The notes: generated from the letters alone by a model not told the origin. A stretch of DNA of 64,000 bases from Aeoliella mucimassa (GCF_007748035.1 NZ_CP036278.1:1984001-2048000); one strand, 5' to 3'. Positions 8,513 through 17,875 are shown, counted from the first letter of the stretch. A program made the numbers and translations.

Positions 8513-9838
8513 TTACTCGCCCCGCAGACGCTTGCGAACCCATGCCAGCCGCTCGGTATGCACCTTTTCGTAGCCGCGAGTGGTCGGCTCATAATACTGC
8601 CGATCGACCCCCAGGTAATCTTGCGCGGCAACGCCATCTTCGGCTTCATGACTGTATTGATAGCCTTGCCCGTGCCCGAGTTGCTTCGAGCCTGCGTAGT
8701 GACCATCGCGCAAATGCCGTGGCACCGGAACGATCCGCCCGTCGCGAATGTCGCTACGAGCAGAACCAATGGCCATGGTCGCTGCGTTCGACTTCGGCGC
8801 TAGTGCCAGATAGAGCACCGCCTGCGACAAGGTGAGCTGACATTCCGGCAGCCCCACGAACTCGGTTGCCTGCATGGCCGAAACTGCCAGCGTCAGCGCG
8901 TGCGGATCTGCGTTGCCGATGTCTTCGCTGGCGAGAATCACTAACCGCCGGCACAAGAACCGAGGATCTTCACCCCCCTCGAGCATGCGGGCGAGCCAGT
9001 ACACGCTGGCATCGGGGTCGCTGCCGCGGATGCTTTTGATCAGCGCACTCGCGCAGTCGTAATGCTCGTCGCCCGAGCCATCGTAGGCGACCGCGCGTCG
9101 CTGTACCGCCGAGGCAATCACCGGCTTGGTGAGGTGGATCTGGCCATCGCTCTCTTTGTCGCTGGAGAGTACTGCGATCTCCAGCGTCGAGAGGGCCTGA
9201 CGGGCGTCGCCATCGCAGACCTGGCTCAAATAGTCGAGCGCTTCGTCGTCGGCGACCACCTGGAACTTGCCCATTCCGCGGACCTTGTCAGCCAGTGCCG
9301 AGTCCAAGAGTCCACGAATATCGGCCGGAGCCAGTGGTTCGAGCTCAAACACTCGGCTACGACTCACCAACGCCGAGTTCACCGCAAAAAACGGATTCGA
9401 CGTGGTCGCTCCCACCAGAATCACGACCCCGTCTTCCACGTCGGGCAGCAGGGCATCTTGCTGGGCGCGGTTGAAGCGATGGATTTCGTCGATGAACAGC
9501 AGCGTTTGCTTGCGGCCGGTCGCCACGCGGTCGCGGGCCGACTCGAGTTGCTCGCGAATGTCTTTTACCCCGCTGGTGACCGCGCTCAGCTGGCGGAACT
9601 CGTAAGCCAGATGCTGAGCGAGCAACCGCGCCAGCGTGGTTTTGCCGGTCCCCGGCGGGCCGTACAGGATCACCGACCCTAGCTGTTGTGCTTTGAGCAA
9701 CCGCCAGAGCAGTTGCCCTTCGCCAATCAGGTGTTGCTGCCCAGCGTACTCCTTGAGCGATCGCGGGCGCATCCGCGCGGCGAGCGGCTGAACTCTCTCG
9801 AAGTTGTTCGCTTCCTGGCTGGCAAACAGATCGGCCAT
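8513..9838 (-). CDS. rarA: Replication-associated recombination protein RarA
   Basis: A 441-residue AAA+ ATPase of the RarA/MgsA (WRNIP1) family, which acts at stalled replication forks with SSB and RecA. Visible motifs: RMRPRSLKEYAGQQHLIG at the N terminus, Walker A GPPGTGKTT, Walker B LLFIDEIHRFN, sensor GATTSNPFF and the C-terminal region with RGSDPDASVYWLARMLEGG, typical of this family. The length fits. The start at 9838 has GAAAGG about 8 bases upstream; the extension to 9907 is not supported. Same strand as the CorA-like gene upstream, with about 90 bp between them. Confidence 0.94.
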   Translation of the reverse strand: MADLFASQEANNFERVQPLAARMRPRSLKEYAGQQHLIGEGQLLWRLLKAQQLGSVILYGPPGTGKTTLARLLAQHLAYEFRQLSAVTSGVKDIREQLESARDRVATGRKQTLLFIDEIHRFNRAQQDALLPDVEDGVVILVGATTSNPFFAVNSALVSRSRVFELEPLAPADIRGLLDSALADKVRGMGKFQVVADDEALDYLSQVCDGDARQALSTLEIAVLSSDKESDGQIHLTKPVIASAVQRRAVAYDGSGDEHYDCASALIKSIRGSDPDASVYWLARMLEGGEDPRFLCRRLVILASEDIGNADPHALTLAVSAMQATEFVGLPECQLTLSQAVLYLALAPKSNAATMAIGSARSDIRDGRIVPVPRHLRDGHYAGSKQLGHGQGYQYSHEAEDGVAAQDYLGVDRQYYEPTTRGYEKVHTERLAWVRKRLRGE

Positions 9839-9931
9839 GGGGCACCTTTCGTGGGGATGGGTATCGCCTCCCATGGTACCACTGACCAACGAATCGAGAA
9901 TAGGCAACGCAGACGCGCTACGGATCGACGG

Positions 9932-10729
9932 CTAGGAATCGCCGAGTTTCTTGTGTTTTGTTTTCTTGACGCCGGGTGGCTGCATCACAAAAAACGTGAG
10001 GATGCCACCCATGAGGAGTCCGAGCAGCAGCACCACCACCATGACGACGGCCCCGGCTTTCTCCGAGAACTCTTCGAGAGGGTTATGCAGGTTCATACCA
10101 AACACGCCGGCCAGCGTCGCGATCGGAAAGAACAAGGCGACCAGCAGGTTGAGTCGGTACGAAGCAACGGCCATCCGCTCGCTGTTTTCGGTTTGCTCTT
10201 CCGCCCGCATGGCGATGTGGTAGTTGAGCGAGTGCCGAGTGTCGGCCGCGAGCAGTTCGACTCGTCGCGACATGGCGTAGGCCGAGTCGCGGAGCAGCAG
10301 CAGCTCGCGATCGTTCGGCATCGCTTCGCGGGCCTTCTGCAGCGTGTTGTAAAAGTTGTTGGCCGCCCGCACTAATGGGTTCAGGTCGCGGAGCAGGCTG
10401 AAGTATTCGTCGGGCGAGTCGGCGATCTCTTCGCGGTCGTCGAGTTTGTCGATCATCTGATCGTACTTGGCCAGCAGTTCGGCGATCGGCAACTCGCCGC
10501 GGCGTTGGGCTTTGGGTTTCCACGCTCCTTCGGGCGATCGCCAGAAGAAATGGCCCACGCGAAAGTCGTCGTCGGCATCTGGCGGTTCGTGCAAGATGAT
10601 CAGCAGGTGCCCTTCGGCCTCCATGAGCCGTTGCCGACCAACCCGGCGACCAAGCCGATCGCGAAATTGCTGGGGAACTTTCCAGTTGGGAGGGAGCAAG
10701 GATTGGGTGCCGGGTTGTACTTCCATCAA
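9932..10729 (-). CDS. CorA-like divalent cation transporter
   Basis: A 265-residue member of the CorA superfamily. Two C-terminal membrane helices are joined by the GMN signature: TLAGVFGMNLHN sits at the end of the first helix, and VVMVVVLLLGLLMGGILTFF is the second. Before them is a long helical cytoplasmic segment (about 75-195). The N-terminal alpha/beta domain is short compared with typical CorA of 310-350 residues. The basic tail KKTKHKKLGDS follows the last helix. The substrate is probably Mg2+ or another divalent ion, inferred from the family only. Confidence 0.85.
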   Translation of the reverse strand: MMEVQPGTQSLLPPNWKVPQQFRDRLGRRVGRQRLMEAEGHLLIILHEPPDADDDFRVGHFFWRSPEGAWKPKAQRRGELPIAELLAKYDQMIDKLDDREEIADSPDEYFSLLRDLNPLVRAANNFYNTLQKAREAMPNDRELLLLRDSAYAMSRRVELLAADTRHSLNYHIAMRAEEQTENSERMAVASYRLNLLVALFFPIATLAGVFGMNLHNPLEEFSEKAGAVVMVVVLLLGLLMGGILTFFVMQPPGVKKTKHKKLGDS

Positions 10730-10762
10730 AGATTCCCTCAGGTTAACAGAATCACGATCCGC

Positions 10763-11986
10763 TTAACTTCTGCGTCGAGTTCGGTGGGCGGAGGGAGACT
10801 GGTCGCCCTCGACAGACATAAAGTCTTGTCTACCCACCAAGTTACCAAACTTCGAATGCAGTCCCGTCAATTGTAATTCCCTTGCCGATGTGCCGACACC
10901 GCGGAAAAGGAACCAAGCAATTCCCGTGGTTACGGCGAAACCTAGGTCGCGCGGCACGCCAATTTCTATTATCAGCAACCACGGCAACAAAAGGGTAACA
11001 GTAAGCACCAGAAGTGGCACCAACAGAATACTATCGTGCCGCCAAAGCAGCCAGCGACGGTTTGCCCAGCGATAGCCGAAGCAGAGATGATCGCACAACC
11101 CTGGAGAGTAACTTGCGATCCACCCAAGAGTGGCAAATATGCTTGCGATGGTTAGCGTAGTGCTGATGCCTATCGTGTCGTCGCGTAGATCTTCCGTAGG
11201 AATGCGGGCAATAGTTGCCCAGGCCAGCGTTGCCATGATACCTGATTCGAGCAGGGCTCGACGGCAATTGGTGACGATTTCAATTGAGGGATTCAGCATT
11301 AAGGTGTGGTAGGGCCAGCCAATCATGACGTGGTCGTTTGATTCTTGCAATTTCGTGGCTTGGTTGCCGGGATTCTTGCCCCAGGGGAAACGCTGGAGAG
11401 ACTGCCAAGTGCCCCAGCAAGCAATCGAGGCGGCCAGCACCGGTACTATAAGCAACGCCACCGCGGGAACCGGGAGCACGAGCAACAAAAAGACCGAAAC
11501 CAAGGTTAGGTATACCCAGGTCTGCTCATCCGTCAGCCAGTTGGCCAAAGAACACGTGGTTGCAAGGCCACCGCAATAGGCAACGAATGGTACAAGTAAT
11601 GGCAGCCAACTTGGATGCTCGAAGGTGGGGACGAGTATGGCTCCGAGCAGGGATAGTATTGCCACGACCATCGCATCAGTAGGAACTGGCAGTGGTGAGC
11701 CCTTAGGGAGCGGATGCTTGGGGGTCCAAGGTGTATTCGATAGCCATTGAAAGTAGTCGTTGTCGAACAGCGGGTGATTCATGGTGACACGAATCACGCC
11801 ATAGGCAAAGCACAAGGTGCAAAGGATGAAAAAAATAGGGATGGTGAGATGCCAAGCGGGAATGGCGGTGGTTGCGATCAGTCCAAAAGCAGCGGCGAAT
11901 ATCGAAAAAAGAACCACCGTCGATACAAGCGTGGTCATTACGTATTTGTATCTCAGCGTTTGTCGCAAGGTACCACTAAGCTTCAT
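10763..11986 (-). CDS. ABC transporter membrane subunit (probable)
   Basis: A 407-residue multi-pass membrane protein with about 8-10 hydrophobic segments (for example TLVSTVVLFSIFAAAFGLIA and LVSVFLLLVLPVPAVALLIV). The ATG at 11986 overlaps the end of the ABC ATPase gene by 11 bp, so the pair is translationally coupled and this is most likely the permease or membrane partner. No known permease motif is recognised. Starting upstream at 12124 would place 46 residues wholly inside the ATPase gene and is rejected. The substrate is unknown; the layout resembles ABC-2 type exporters of planctomycetes. Confidence 0.72.
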   Translation of the reverse strand: MKLSGTLRQTLRYKYVMTTLVSTVVLFSIFAAAFGLIATTAIPAWHLTIPIFFILCTLCFAYGVIRVTMNHPLFDNDYFQWLSNTPWTPKHPLPKGSPLPVPTDAMVVAILSLLGAILVPTFEHPSWLPLLVPFVAYCGGLATTCSLANWLTDEQTWVYLTLVSVFLLLVLPVPAVALLIVPVLAASIACWGTWQSLQRFPWGKNPGNQATKLQESNDHVMIGWPYHTLMLNPSIEIVTNCRRALLESGIMATLAWATIARIPTEDLRDDTIGISTTLTIASIFATLGWIASYSPGLCDHLCFGYRWANRRWLLWRHDSILLVPLLVLTVTLLLPWLLIIEIGVPRDLGFAVTTGIAWFLFRGVGTSARELQLTGLHSKFGNLVGRQDFMSVEGDQSPSAHRTRRRS

Positions 11987-12758
11987 CGCTCGATTCTCCG
12001 AAATACCTTCCCACCACGTTTCGATCCTCGGGGTAGAGCAGTTGCTGCAACGCTTCGTCGAAGTCGTCGGTTTCAGCGATAGCCCGTAGCTTGTCGGCAG
12101 TGCCGTAGGCGGCGAGTTGGCCATCGCGGAGCACAGCTACGCGGTGGGCGAGTTCTTCCACCAATTCGGGTACCGGCGTTGTCATCACCACCGTCACGTT
12201 TTCGTCGGCGGCCAAACGTTTGAGTACCGCTTTCATTGCCAAAATGCCAGCCGGATCCAGGCCGCCGGAGAAAGGTTCGTCTAATAGCAAACAGGGAGCC
12301 TCGGTAATGAGTGCCGACGCCAGGGCGATTTTCTTTCGTTGTCCGGTCGAGTAGCTCGAAATGGCCGAGTCGCCTTTGTCTTCCAAGTGGAACAAAGCCA
12401 TTAGTCTCTCGGCATGATCGAACAGGCGGAAGTCGTCGATATCGTAAAGGCGACCGACCGCCAACAGAAATTCACGGCCCGTTTGATGTCGCGGGAGCCA
12501 GGTGTTGTCAGGCAGGTAAACCACCTGACGACGGATGGCCAGCTCGGATTTTTCATCTAGCCGACGCGGAATACCATTGCACAGCACCTTTCCACGAGAG
12601 GGGTAAATGGTGCCTCCCATGCAACCAAGGAGCGTCGTTTTACCAGAGCCATTCGGCCCGAGCAGTACGACCAGTTCGCCCTTTGCGACCTCCAGGGAGA
12701 TGTCCTGCAGCACCGGCCGCAGGCCATAGTGGTGAGTCACATCGCGTACTTCAATCAT
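11976..12758 (-). CDS. ABC transporter ATP-binding protein
   Basis: A 260-residue cytoplasmic ATPase. Walker A LLGPNGSGKTT lies near residues 33-43, the signature YSTGQRKKIALA follows in the middle, and Walker B CLLLDEPFSGGLDP lies just after it, with an H-loop-like region later. The signature is STGQ rather than LSGGQ, as in exporter-type (CcmA/NatA-like) ATPases. The next gene overlaps by 11 bp and encodes the membrane partner. The start is ATG at 12758 (MIEVRDVTHHYG), the canonical beginning of such proteins. The exported substrate is not evident. Confidence 0.92.
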   Translation of the reverse strand: MIEVRDVTHHYGLRPVLQDISLEVAKGELVVLLGPNGSGKTTLLGCMGGTIYPSRGKVLCNGIPRRLDEKSELAIRRQVVYLPDNTWLPRHQTGREFLLAVGRLYDIDDFRLFDHAERLMALFHLEDKGDSAISSYSTGQRKKIALASALITEAPCLLLDEPFSGGLDPAGILAMKAVLKRLAADENVTVVMTTPVPELVEELAHRVAVLRDGQLAAYGTADKLRAIAETDDFDEALQQLLYPEDRNVVGRYFGESSDEA

Positions 12759-12841
12759 GGATCTTCCAGGGTCGGCGTATCACTCAAGCTTTCACGGAGT
12801 GCTTCGCCGGGGGGCCATGATTCTTGGGATCTCCGGCAATG

Positions 12842-13870
12842 CTACCGCGAGATCCAATAGAATGGTGTCCCTGCTTCGTCGACGAGGATGTCGCCTCGTA
12901 AACGGCCTTGGAACAGCAAGCGGTCGGCCACGCGGCCCAAACGGGTGCGTTGCCGCGCCAGGCGAACGTTCACCTCGTTGGGGTCGATCTCCTTGGCCTG
13001 CATCGTCGCGTGATCCCAGTATACCGGAATACCCAACCGCGGTTCGATCGATTTCATCGCTTCGGCCAGGGTAAAGCCCTCGACCTCGGCGTTGATCTCC
13101 TCGGCGGTCGCAGGGGCCAGTTCACTTGGCGAACGATTCGGCTTCCAACCGATCGGCCAGCTATCTCCAGTGGCGTCGCTCGCCCGTTCGATGCGTAGCT
13201 CGACTTCCTTGCCTTGCGGTTTAGTGGGTACCAGTACCAGCCCTTCGCGTTTCAGCATGATGGCCAGCGCCGTGCCGGTTGTGAGTGTCTGAAACTCTTC
13301 AGGCACCGGCTGGGCCTTGGAAACCTGTCGCCAGACCTGGTCGTCCATGTGCAGCGATAGCTTGGTACCTTGATCGGCTTGCTTTAGCACATCGCCGAGC
13401 GCGATGCCGGTGGTCGCAAAGCCTAGCGGGCGGGCCAGGTCGTCGGTCACCTGCTGGGTTTGGTTCTTGGTGAGTCCGAACTTGCCTCGCTCGGCGGTCA
13501 CCCCTTCGGTGCCATCGGCCGAGAGACTCTCGAAGTATTTTCGCAACTTGCTGACGTCGCGCTGGCCGAACCGCCCGCCAGGTAGCAGCAGTTGGCCGCG
13601 ACTGTCGACCGCGCCGATCAGCTTGTAGCGGGGGCGTTCGGCAGAGCCGGTTTGCGTGAGCGAAGGTTCTTTGCTCCGGCCGCTATTCACCACCCGCACA
13701 TCGTCGGCCCCGGCGGAGCTCAGGGTCTCGAGCCATTCGCGCTGGGCGAGGGGATCGTTCTGCGAAGTCAGGATGAGTTCCACCGAGATCCAGGCGTCGC
13801 CCCGAGCAATCGATGCAATCGGCAGAGTCGCCACGACTACGGTGAACCAGTACAAGTATGTCTTATTCAT
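12842..13870 (-). CDS. Secreted protein of unknown function
   Basis: A 342-residue protein with an N-terminal signal peptide (MNKTYLYWFTVVVATLPIAS, likely cleaved near ARGDA). The rest is soluble. It has a repeated theme around ALGDVLKQADQGTKLSLHMDD and TLAEAMKSIEPRLGIPVYWDH, which resembles the small STN/secretin-like domains found in many planctomycete periplasmic proteins (weak inference). It ends with VDEAGTPFYWISR. I do not recognise a family. The gene is transcribed divergently from the isomerase gene with about 180 bp between the starts. Confidence 0.72.
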   Translation of the reverse strand: MNKTYLYWFTVVVATLPIASIARGDAWISVELILTSQNDPLAQREWLETLSSAGADDVRVVNSGRSKEPSLTQTGSAERPRYKLIGAVDSRGQLLLPGGRFGQRDVSKLRKYFESLSADGTEGVTAERGKFGLTKNQTQQVTDDLARPLGFATTGIALGDVLKQADQGTKLSLHMDDQVWRQVSKAQPVPEEFQTLTTGTALAIMLKREGLVLVPTKPQGKEVELRIERASDATGDSWPIGWKPNRSPSELAPATAEEINAEVEGFTLAEAMKSIEPRLGIPVYWDHATMQAKEIDPNEVNVRLARQRTRLGRVADRLLFQGRLRGDILVDEAGTPFYWISR

Positions 13871-14054
13871 GCTGGAATTATAGCACAGTGCTTGGGTCGC
13901 CTACGGGGAGGGATCATTGAAGCGAGTCCCCGCGGGCGGTCTAATAGACGGATTGCCTGCTGGTGCTAGCAACTGCTTCGCACCTGGCAGACCATGCATA
14001 CCTGCATGTTCGCAAAACACGTTTCCGATTCTTCCGCTGCTTCAGGAGGTACCC

Positions 14055-15053
14055 ATGTCGCGTCCCGTTACTCTGTTTACCGGTCAGTGGGCCGATCTTA
14101 CTTGTGAAGAGATGTGCCAAAAGGGCCGCGACTTTGGTTACAACGGTTTGGAGCTCGCCTGTTGGGGCGACCATTTCGAAGTGAACAAGGCGATGGAGGA
14201 TCCCAACTACGTGGCCGCCAAACGCGACCAGTTGGACAAGTACGATCTGGAGTGCCATGCCATTAGCGCCCATCTGGTGGGACAAGCCGTGTGCGACCTG
14301 GTGGACGAGCGTCATAAGAGCATCCTGCCCGACTACGTGTGGGGCGATGGCAACCCGGCCGGAGTCAACGAGCGGGCCGCCGAGGAGCTGAAAAACACGG
14401 CTCGGGCAGCCCAAAAGTTTGGTGTCGAGGTGGTGAACGGGTTCACCGGATCGAGCATCTGGCACCTGCTGTACTCGTTTCCGCCAGTTCCGGAGTCGAT
14501 GATCGAAGACGGCTTCAAGCTGTTCGCCGACCGGTTCAATCCCATTCTCGATGTGTTTGCCGAGTGCGGCGTGAAGTTCGCCCTCGAAGTGCATCCCACC
14601 GAGATTGCCTTCGACATTTACACCGCCCAGCGGGCGCTCGAGGCCATCGACAACCGCCCCGAGTTCGGCTTCAACTTCGACCCCAGCCATCTGTTGTGGC
14701 AAGGTGTCGATCCCGTGGAGTTCATTCGGGCGTTCCCCGATCGCATTTATCATGTGCACATCAAGGATGCCATCGTCACGCTCAACGGCAAGACCGGCAT
14801 CCTGGCCAGCCATCTGAACTTCGGCGACGATCGCCGCGGCTGGGACTTCCGCTCGCCGGGACGCGGTGGCGTGAACTTCGAGGAAGTGCTGCGGGCGCTC
14901 AATCGGGTGGGCTACGCCGGCCCGCTGAGCGTGGAGTGGGAAGACTGCGGAATGCAGCGTGACCACGGGGCCAAGGAGGCCGCCGAGTTCGTGCGCCGCA
15001 TGGATTTTGCCCCCTCCGACGTGCAATTCGACGCCGCTTTCGAGAAGGAATAG
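14055..15053 (+). CDS. Sugar phosphate isomerase/epimerase (TIM barrel)
   Basis: A 332-residue member of the xylose-isomerase-like/AP endonuclease 2 superfamily. Metal-ligand type motifs are in the expected order: Glu in [13 protein letters not shown], Asp in [10 protein letters not shown], His in [10 protein letters not shown] and Glu in [10 protein letters not shown] near the end. The ATG at 14055 follows an excellent AGGAGGT, so the in-frame extension to 13917 is rejected. Planctomycetes carry many such enzymes, often linked to inositol or keto-sugar metabolism; the exact substrate cannot be named. The DUF1570 gene follows about 90 bp downstream on the same strand. Confidence 0.88.
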   Translation: MSRPVTLFTGQWADLTCEEMCQKGRDFGYNGLELACWGDHFEVNKAMEDPNYVAAKRDQLDKYDLECHAISAHLVGQAVCDLVDERHKSILPDYVWGDGNPAGVNERAAEELKNTARAAQKFGVEVVNGFTGSSIWHLLYSFPPVPESMIEDGFKLFADRFNPILDVFAECGVKFALEVHPTEIAFDIYTAQRALEAIDNRPEFGFNFDPSHLLWQGVDPVEFIRAFPDRIYHVHIKDAIVTLNGKTGILASHLNFGDDRRGWDFRSPGRGGVNFEEVLRALNRVGYAGPLSVEWEDCGMQRDHGAKEAAEFVRRMDFAPSDVQFDAAFEKE

Positions 15054-15143
15054 CCGGCCTGGGCCAAATTGGCGGGCACCGGGTGCTACAATAATAACAG
15101 TACGCCCGATGCCTGCCGGTTCGCCCAACTGCCGAGATTCCGC

Positions 15144-16487
15144 ATGCTTGCTGTTCGCCTGTCGATGGCCGCGATGGTTGCCGTTTTGGTAGCCGGGTTG
15201 TCGCATGCGCAGACGGTCGACGAAATCCGCACCCAATGGCAATCGCTGCGGCGGTTTCAGTCGCCGCCGGTCGGGCAGTGGCTCGCCGTGGCGGCCGACG
15301 ACTATTCGGGCACCACCAGCACTTCGCCAGCCGACCCCGAGCAGGCCGAGAAGCTCTCGCAGCTGGCACACAAGGCTGCCGAACTGGGCGAAGCCGCGTT
15401 GGCCATTCGCCTGGCGACCGAAGCAGTCGACGCCGACCCGAATTGCGAGTCCGCCCGCCTGGCCCTGGGCTACGAGCGGTACGAAGATCGCTGGCTGACT
15501 GCATACGGGGTGCGCATGGCCAAGCGGGGACAAGTCTGGAATGCCGACTACGGTTGGATCGAGCCGGAGGACCTCGCCCGCTACCAGGCCGGCGAACGAC
15601 CAATGCGCCGCCGATGGGTGTCGGCCGAAGTCGATGCCGAGGCCCATCGCGAAATCGAAGAGGGCTGGCAGATTCGAACCGACCACTTCGTGGTGACCAC
15701 CAACCATAGCCTGGAGGCCGGCACGCACCTGGCTGCGAAGCTTGAACAGCTCTATCAGGTGTGGTTGCAATTGTTTGCCGATTTTGCCATCGACAACAGC
15801 GAGCTTCTCGACCGGTTCGAGAAGCATCGGGTACCAGGCGTGCGTTCGCGGCCGTTTCAGGTGGTGTTCCATCGCGACCGCGACCAATACAACCGCCAAT
15901 TGCTCCGCCGGCAACCGCTGATCGGTAAGACCATCGGCATTTACTTCGACCATCAGCGCGAAGCGCACTTCTTCCATTCCACCGAGTTCTCCATCGACAG
16001 CACGTTGCTCCACGAGTCGGTGCATCAGTTGTTCCAGGAGTCGGACTCGGCTCGTCGTGATCCGGGGACGAAGCATAATTTCTGGGCCATCGAGGGAGTT
16101 GCTTGCTGGTTCGAGACACTCGCTCCCGTAGCCGCCGAGCAGGGAGAGCGGCTCTTCACCATCGGCACCCCCACCGCAGGACGACTCCCTGGGGCTCGTC
16201 TGCGATTGGTCGAGCAGGGCTATCATGTGTCGCTGGCCGAACTCGTTTCGCTCGGCAAAAACGATCTGCAGCAGCGGAGCGACCTCGCCCCGCTGTACGG
16301 AGAGGCGACCGCCCTGGCGGCATTCTGCTTGCAGACCCCTCCGCGGCATCGCTCGTTTGTCGAGTACCTGCAGCAGGTGTACGCCGGCAAGGACGACTCA
16401 ACCACGCTGGCCGAACTCATGGGGGCCTCGTATCCGGAATTGGATGCCGAATTCCAGCAATTCGTGCGACAACTGCCCGCCGAATAG
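15144..16487 (+). CDS. Secreted DUF1570 protein with HExxH-like motif
   Basis: A 447-residue exported protein: signal peptide 1-22 (MAAMVAVLVAGLSHA then Q), a helical region, then a DUF1570-type domain starting near 185 (FVVTTNHSLEAGTHLAAKLE). It carries LLHESVHQLF with His290, Glu291 and His294, which fits the HExxH zinc-metallopeptidase motif, followed by FWAIEGVACWFE about 20 residues later, which could supply the third ligand (Glu). Peptidase activity is inferred. The start is chosen at the ATG that opens directly into the signal peptide. It probably shares a transcript with the isomerase gene. Confidence 0.85.
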   Translation: MLAVRLSMAAMVAVLVAGLSHAQTVDEIRTQWQSLRRFQSPPVGQWLAVAADDYSGTTSTSPADPEQAEKLSQLAHKAAELGEAALAIRLATEAVDADPNCESARLALGYERYEDRWLTAYGVRMAKRGQVWNADYGWIEPEDLARYQAGERPMRRRWVSAEVDAEAHREIEEGWQIRTDHFVVTTNHSLEAGTHLAAKLEQLYQVWLQLFADFAIDNSELLDRFEKHRVPGVRSRPFQVVFHRDRDQYNRQLLRRQPLIGKTIGIYFDHQREAHFFHSTEFSIDSTLLHESVHQLFQESDSARRDPGTKHNFWAIEGVACWFETLAPVAAEQGERLFTIGTPTAGRLPGARLRLVEQGYHVSLAELVSLGKNDLQQRSDLAPLYGEATALAAFCLQTPPRHRSFVEYLQQVYAGKDDSTTLAELMGASYPELDAEFQQFVRQLPAE

Positions 16488-16590
16488 GGGACTCCGCGGG
16501 CTGTTTCGACTAGCCAAACGCTCCCGAATCGGCTAAGACATAAGACCGGATTTCACCGAACCATTCCCTCGATTTAGGGTCCCTACTGCC

Positions 16591-16710
16591 ATGTCCCTGC
16601 TTGCCCATATTACACACGTCGAATCTCCCTCGTTGGCCCTGGTTTACTTGCTGGGCGTTGCTACCGGCGTAGCCGCTGCTGTGGTATTCCGCTACTGGCG
16701 TGCCCGATAG
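16591..16710 (+). CDS. 39-residue single-pass membrane protein
   Basis: A small open frame starting MSLLAHITHVESPSLALVYL and ending FRYWRAR. It has one hydrophobic helix (about 16-32) and a positively charged tail, so it probably sits in the inner membrane with a cytoplasmic C terminus. The composition and codon use look coding-like, and no other gene occupies this space. No strong ribosome binding site is seen (TAGGGTCCC upstream), which lowers confidence. The function is unknown. Confidence 0.45.
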   Translation: MSLLAHITHVESPSLALVYLLGVATGVAAAVVFRYWRAR

Positions 16711-16750
16711 CCACTTGCTCAAAGGCCCCAAAACAAGGTACGATTCTTGC

Positions 16751-16776
16751 TTCGCCGAGCCACCCAGCTCGGCGAA
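16751..16776. terminator. Hairpin upstream of tRNA-His
   Basis: A perfect 10-bp inverted repeat, TTCGCCGAGC and GCTCGGCGAA around a 6-base loop, 9 bases before the tRNA. It lacks a T tract on either strand, so it may be a weak terminator or a processing element rather than a classic intrinsic terminator. Confidence 0.45.
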
Positions 16777-16785
16777 CCACCCACG

Positions 16786-16859
16786 GTGGCTGTAGCTCAG
16801 TTGGTTAGAGCGTCGGATTGTGATTCCGAAGGTCGGGGGTTCGAGACCCCTCAGCCACC
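16786..16859 (+). tRNA. tRNA-His (GTG)
   Basis: Cloverleaf: acceptor GTGGCTG pairs with CAGCCAC, the D arm has GCTCAGTTGGTTAGAGC, anticodon stem TCGGA/TCCGA encloses TTGTGAT with anticodon GTG at 16820-16822, and the T arm has GGGGGTTCGAGACCCC. A G at 16785 and discriminator C73 fit the G-1:C73 identity pair of bacterial tRNA-His. The CCA end is not encoded. Confidence 0.97.
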
Positions 16860-16860
16860 C

Positions 16861-17302
16861 TTTTTATAAGTCCTTTTCTGCAAGGCACTTACGGCAATCG
16901 GCCAGAATTGGCCCATCTTGCGTACCCGATTTTGTACCCGATTTGGAACGAAATCCGAGCGAAATCGGGTACAGATTTCAGAGGTTGTTTGTCCAAAAGC
17001 TCCAATTGATTGGAAGCTGTTTGGAGTATCAGAACGCTGCATACTGAATAACACCAATCCCCGAGAATCGGGCGATAAAGAGTATCCAAGTTGTCCCATT
17101 TCAGGGCTTGCAGCAGCCTGCTAACTCCAATTGACTGGAGCTTCGCGGCGAACGCTGAGGAAGAAATTGCTGCCGATCGTATGATTGTAATAGGGGATGC
17201 ACTCCTAGCTTTCGCTTGGCGTTAGTACGGTGCTTCCTGCAACCTTACACCCCACCGAGAGTGCTTGAACCGAATCGATTTGTTTAACAATCAAAGGTAG
17301 CC
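16861..17302. other. Gene-free stretch behind tRNA-His with short repeats
   Basis: No convincing gene. It contains GTACCCGATTT twice in direct orientation (16922-16932 and 16934-16944) and once inverted (16962-16972), an inverted repeat GGCCAGAATTGGCC (16900-16913), and two related palindromes, TCCAATTGATTGGA (17001-17014) and TCCAATTGACTGGA (17126-17139). Composition is A+T-richer than the surroundings. It could be an old integration scar or operator sites for the next gene; no integrase is present. Confidence 0.5.
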
Positions 17303-17875
17303 ATGAAAGTCTTAAAAGATCAAGAGAGTGTTTTGCAGGCCATCAGGGAAACGATGCAGTTGAAGCCTTTGGCATGCATCGGAATTGACGGCTGCATGAA
17401 CTCGGGGAAAACGACGCTTGCGGATTATGTTGCAAAAGAGCTTCCAGCTACAGTTATTCATGTGGATGAGTACTTAAACAAGGGTGAGTCCCATTCACAT
17501 CTCGAAGCGATCCGGATGAATGAGTTGGCTGCTAAGCTAGGTGAATCACAGGAAAGCATACAACCGATTATTGTGGAGAGTATTTGTTTATTGAAGGTGC
17601 TGGAGCAACTATCCGTAAGCCCAGACTTGCTTGTCTATGTCAAGAGACTTAGCAGCGGAACTTGGCACGACGAAATGCATATGGAGGAAAGCGACTCGGA
17701 GACATTCGCGTTTGTGACGAAAGTCCCGTTGTTGGAGGAAGACACCTTTTTGGAGAATAGCCAAAAGGCTTACCACGAGAACTTCGAGCCACTACAAAAG
17801 GCGGACCTAATATACGAAAGGAGCGAAGATCAATCCTGTAAAGAAGCCCCCGAGACAAGCCGGGGGGGCCGATGA
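17303..17875 (+). CDS. P-loop kinase-like protein
   Basis: A 190-residue protein with a Walker A motif near the N terminus (IGIDGCMNSGKTTLADY) and an adenylate/uridine kinase-like layout: a VIHVDEYLNKG segment at the expected nucleotide/acceptor position and a putative Walker B region IIVESICLL. It resembles small uridine-kinase-like NTPases. AAAGG 6 bases upstream supports the start. The codon use is A+T-richer than its neighbours and it lies behind a tRNA, so it may be acquired. The last about 18 residues (after IYERSED) are polar and overlap a GC hairpin (17847-17866). The substrate is unknown. Confidence 0.65.
   Translation: MKVLKDQESVLQAIRETMQLKPLACIGIDGCMNSGKTTLADYVAKELPATVIHVDEYLNKGESHSHLEAIRMNELAAKLGESQESIQPIIVESICLLKVLEQLSVSPDLLVYVKRLSSGTWHDEMHMEESDSETFAFVTKVPLLEEDTFLENSQKAYHENFEPLQKADLIYERSEDQSCKEAPETSRGGR

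Noticed and set aside
13941-16349. Very long antisense frame opposite the isomerase and DUF1570 genes
   Set aside because: GC-rich antisense shadow of two well-supported genes; no domain is recognisable.
17847-17866. GC hairpin at the end of the P-loop kinase gene as an intrinsic terminator
   Set aside because: It lies inside the reading frame and lacks a T run on the plus strand.
16861-17875. Prophage or genomic island inserted at tRNA-His
   Set aside because: No integrase, no phage genes and no clear att repeat; only weak compositional and repeat signs, reported as a finding with low claim.
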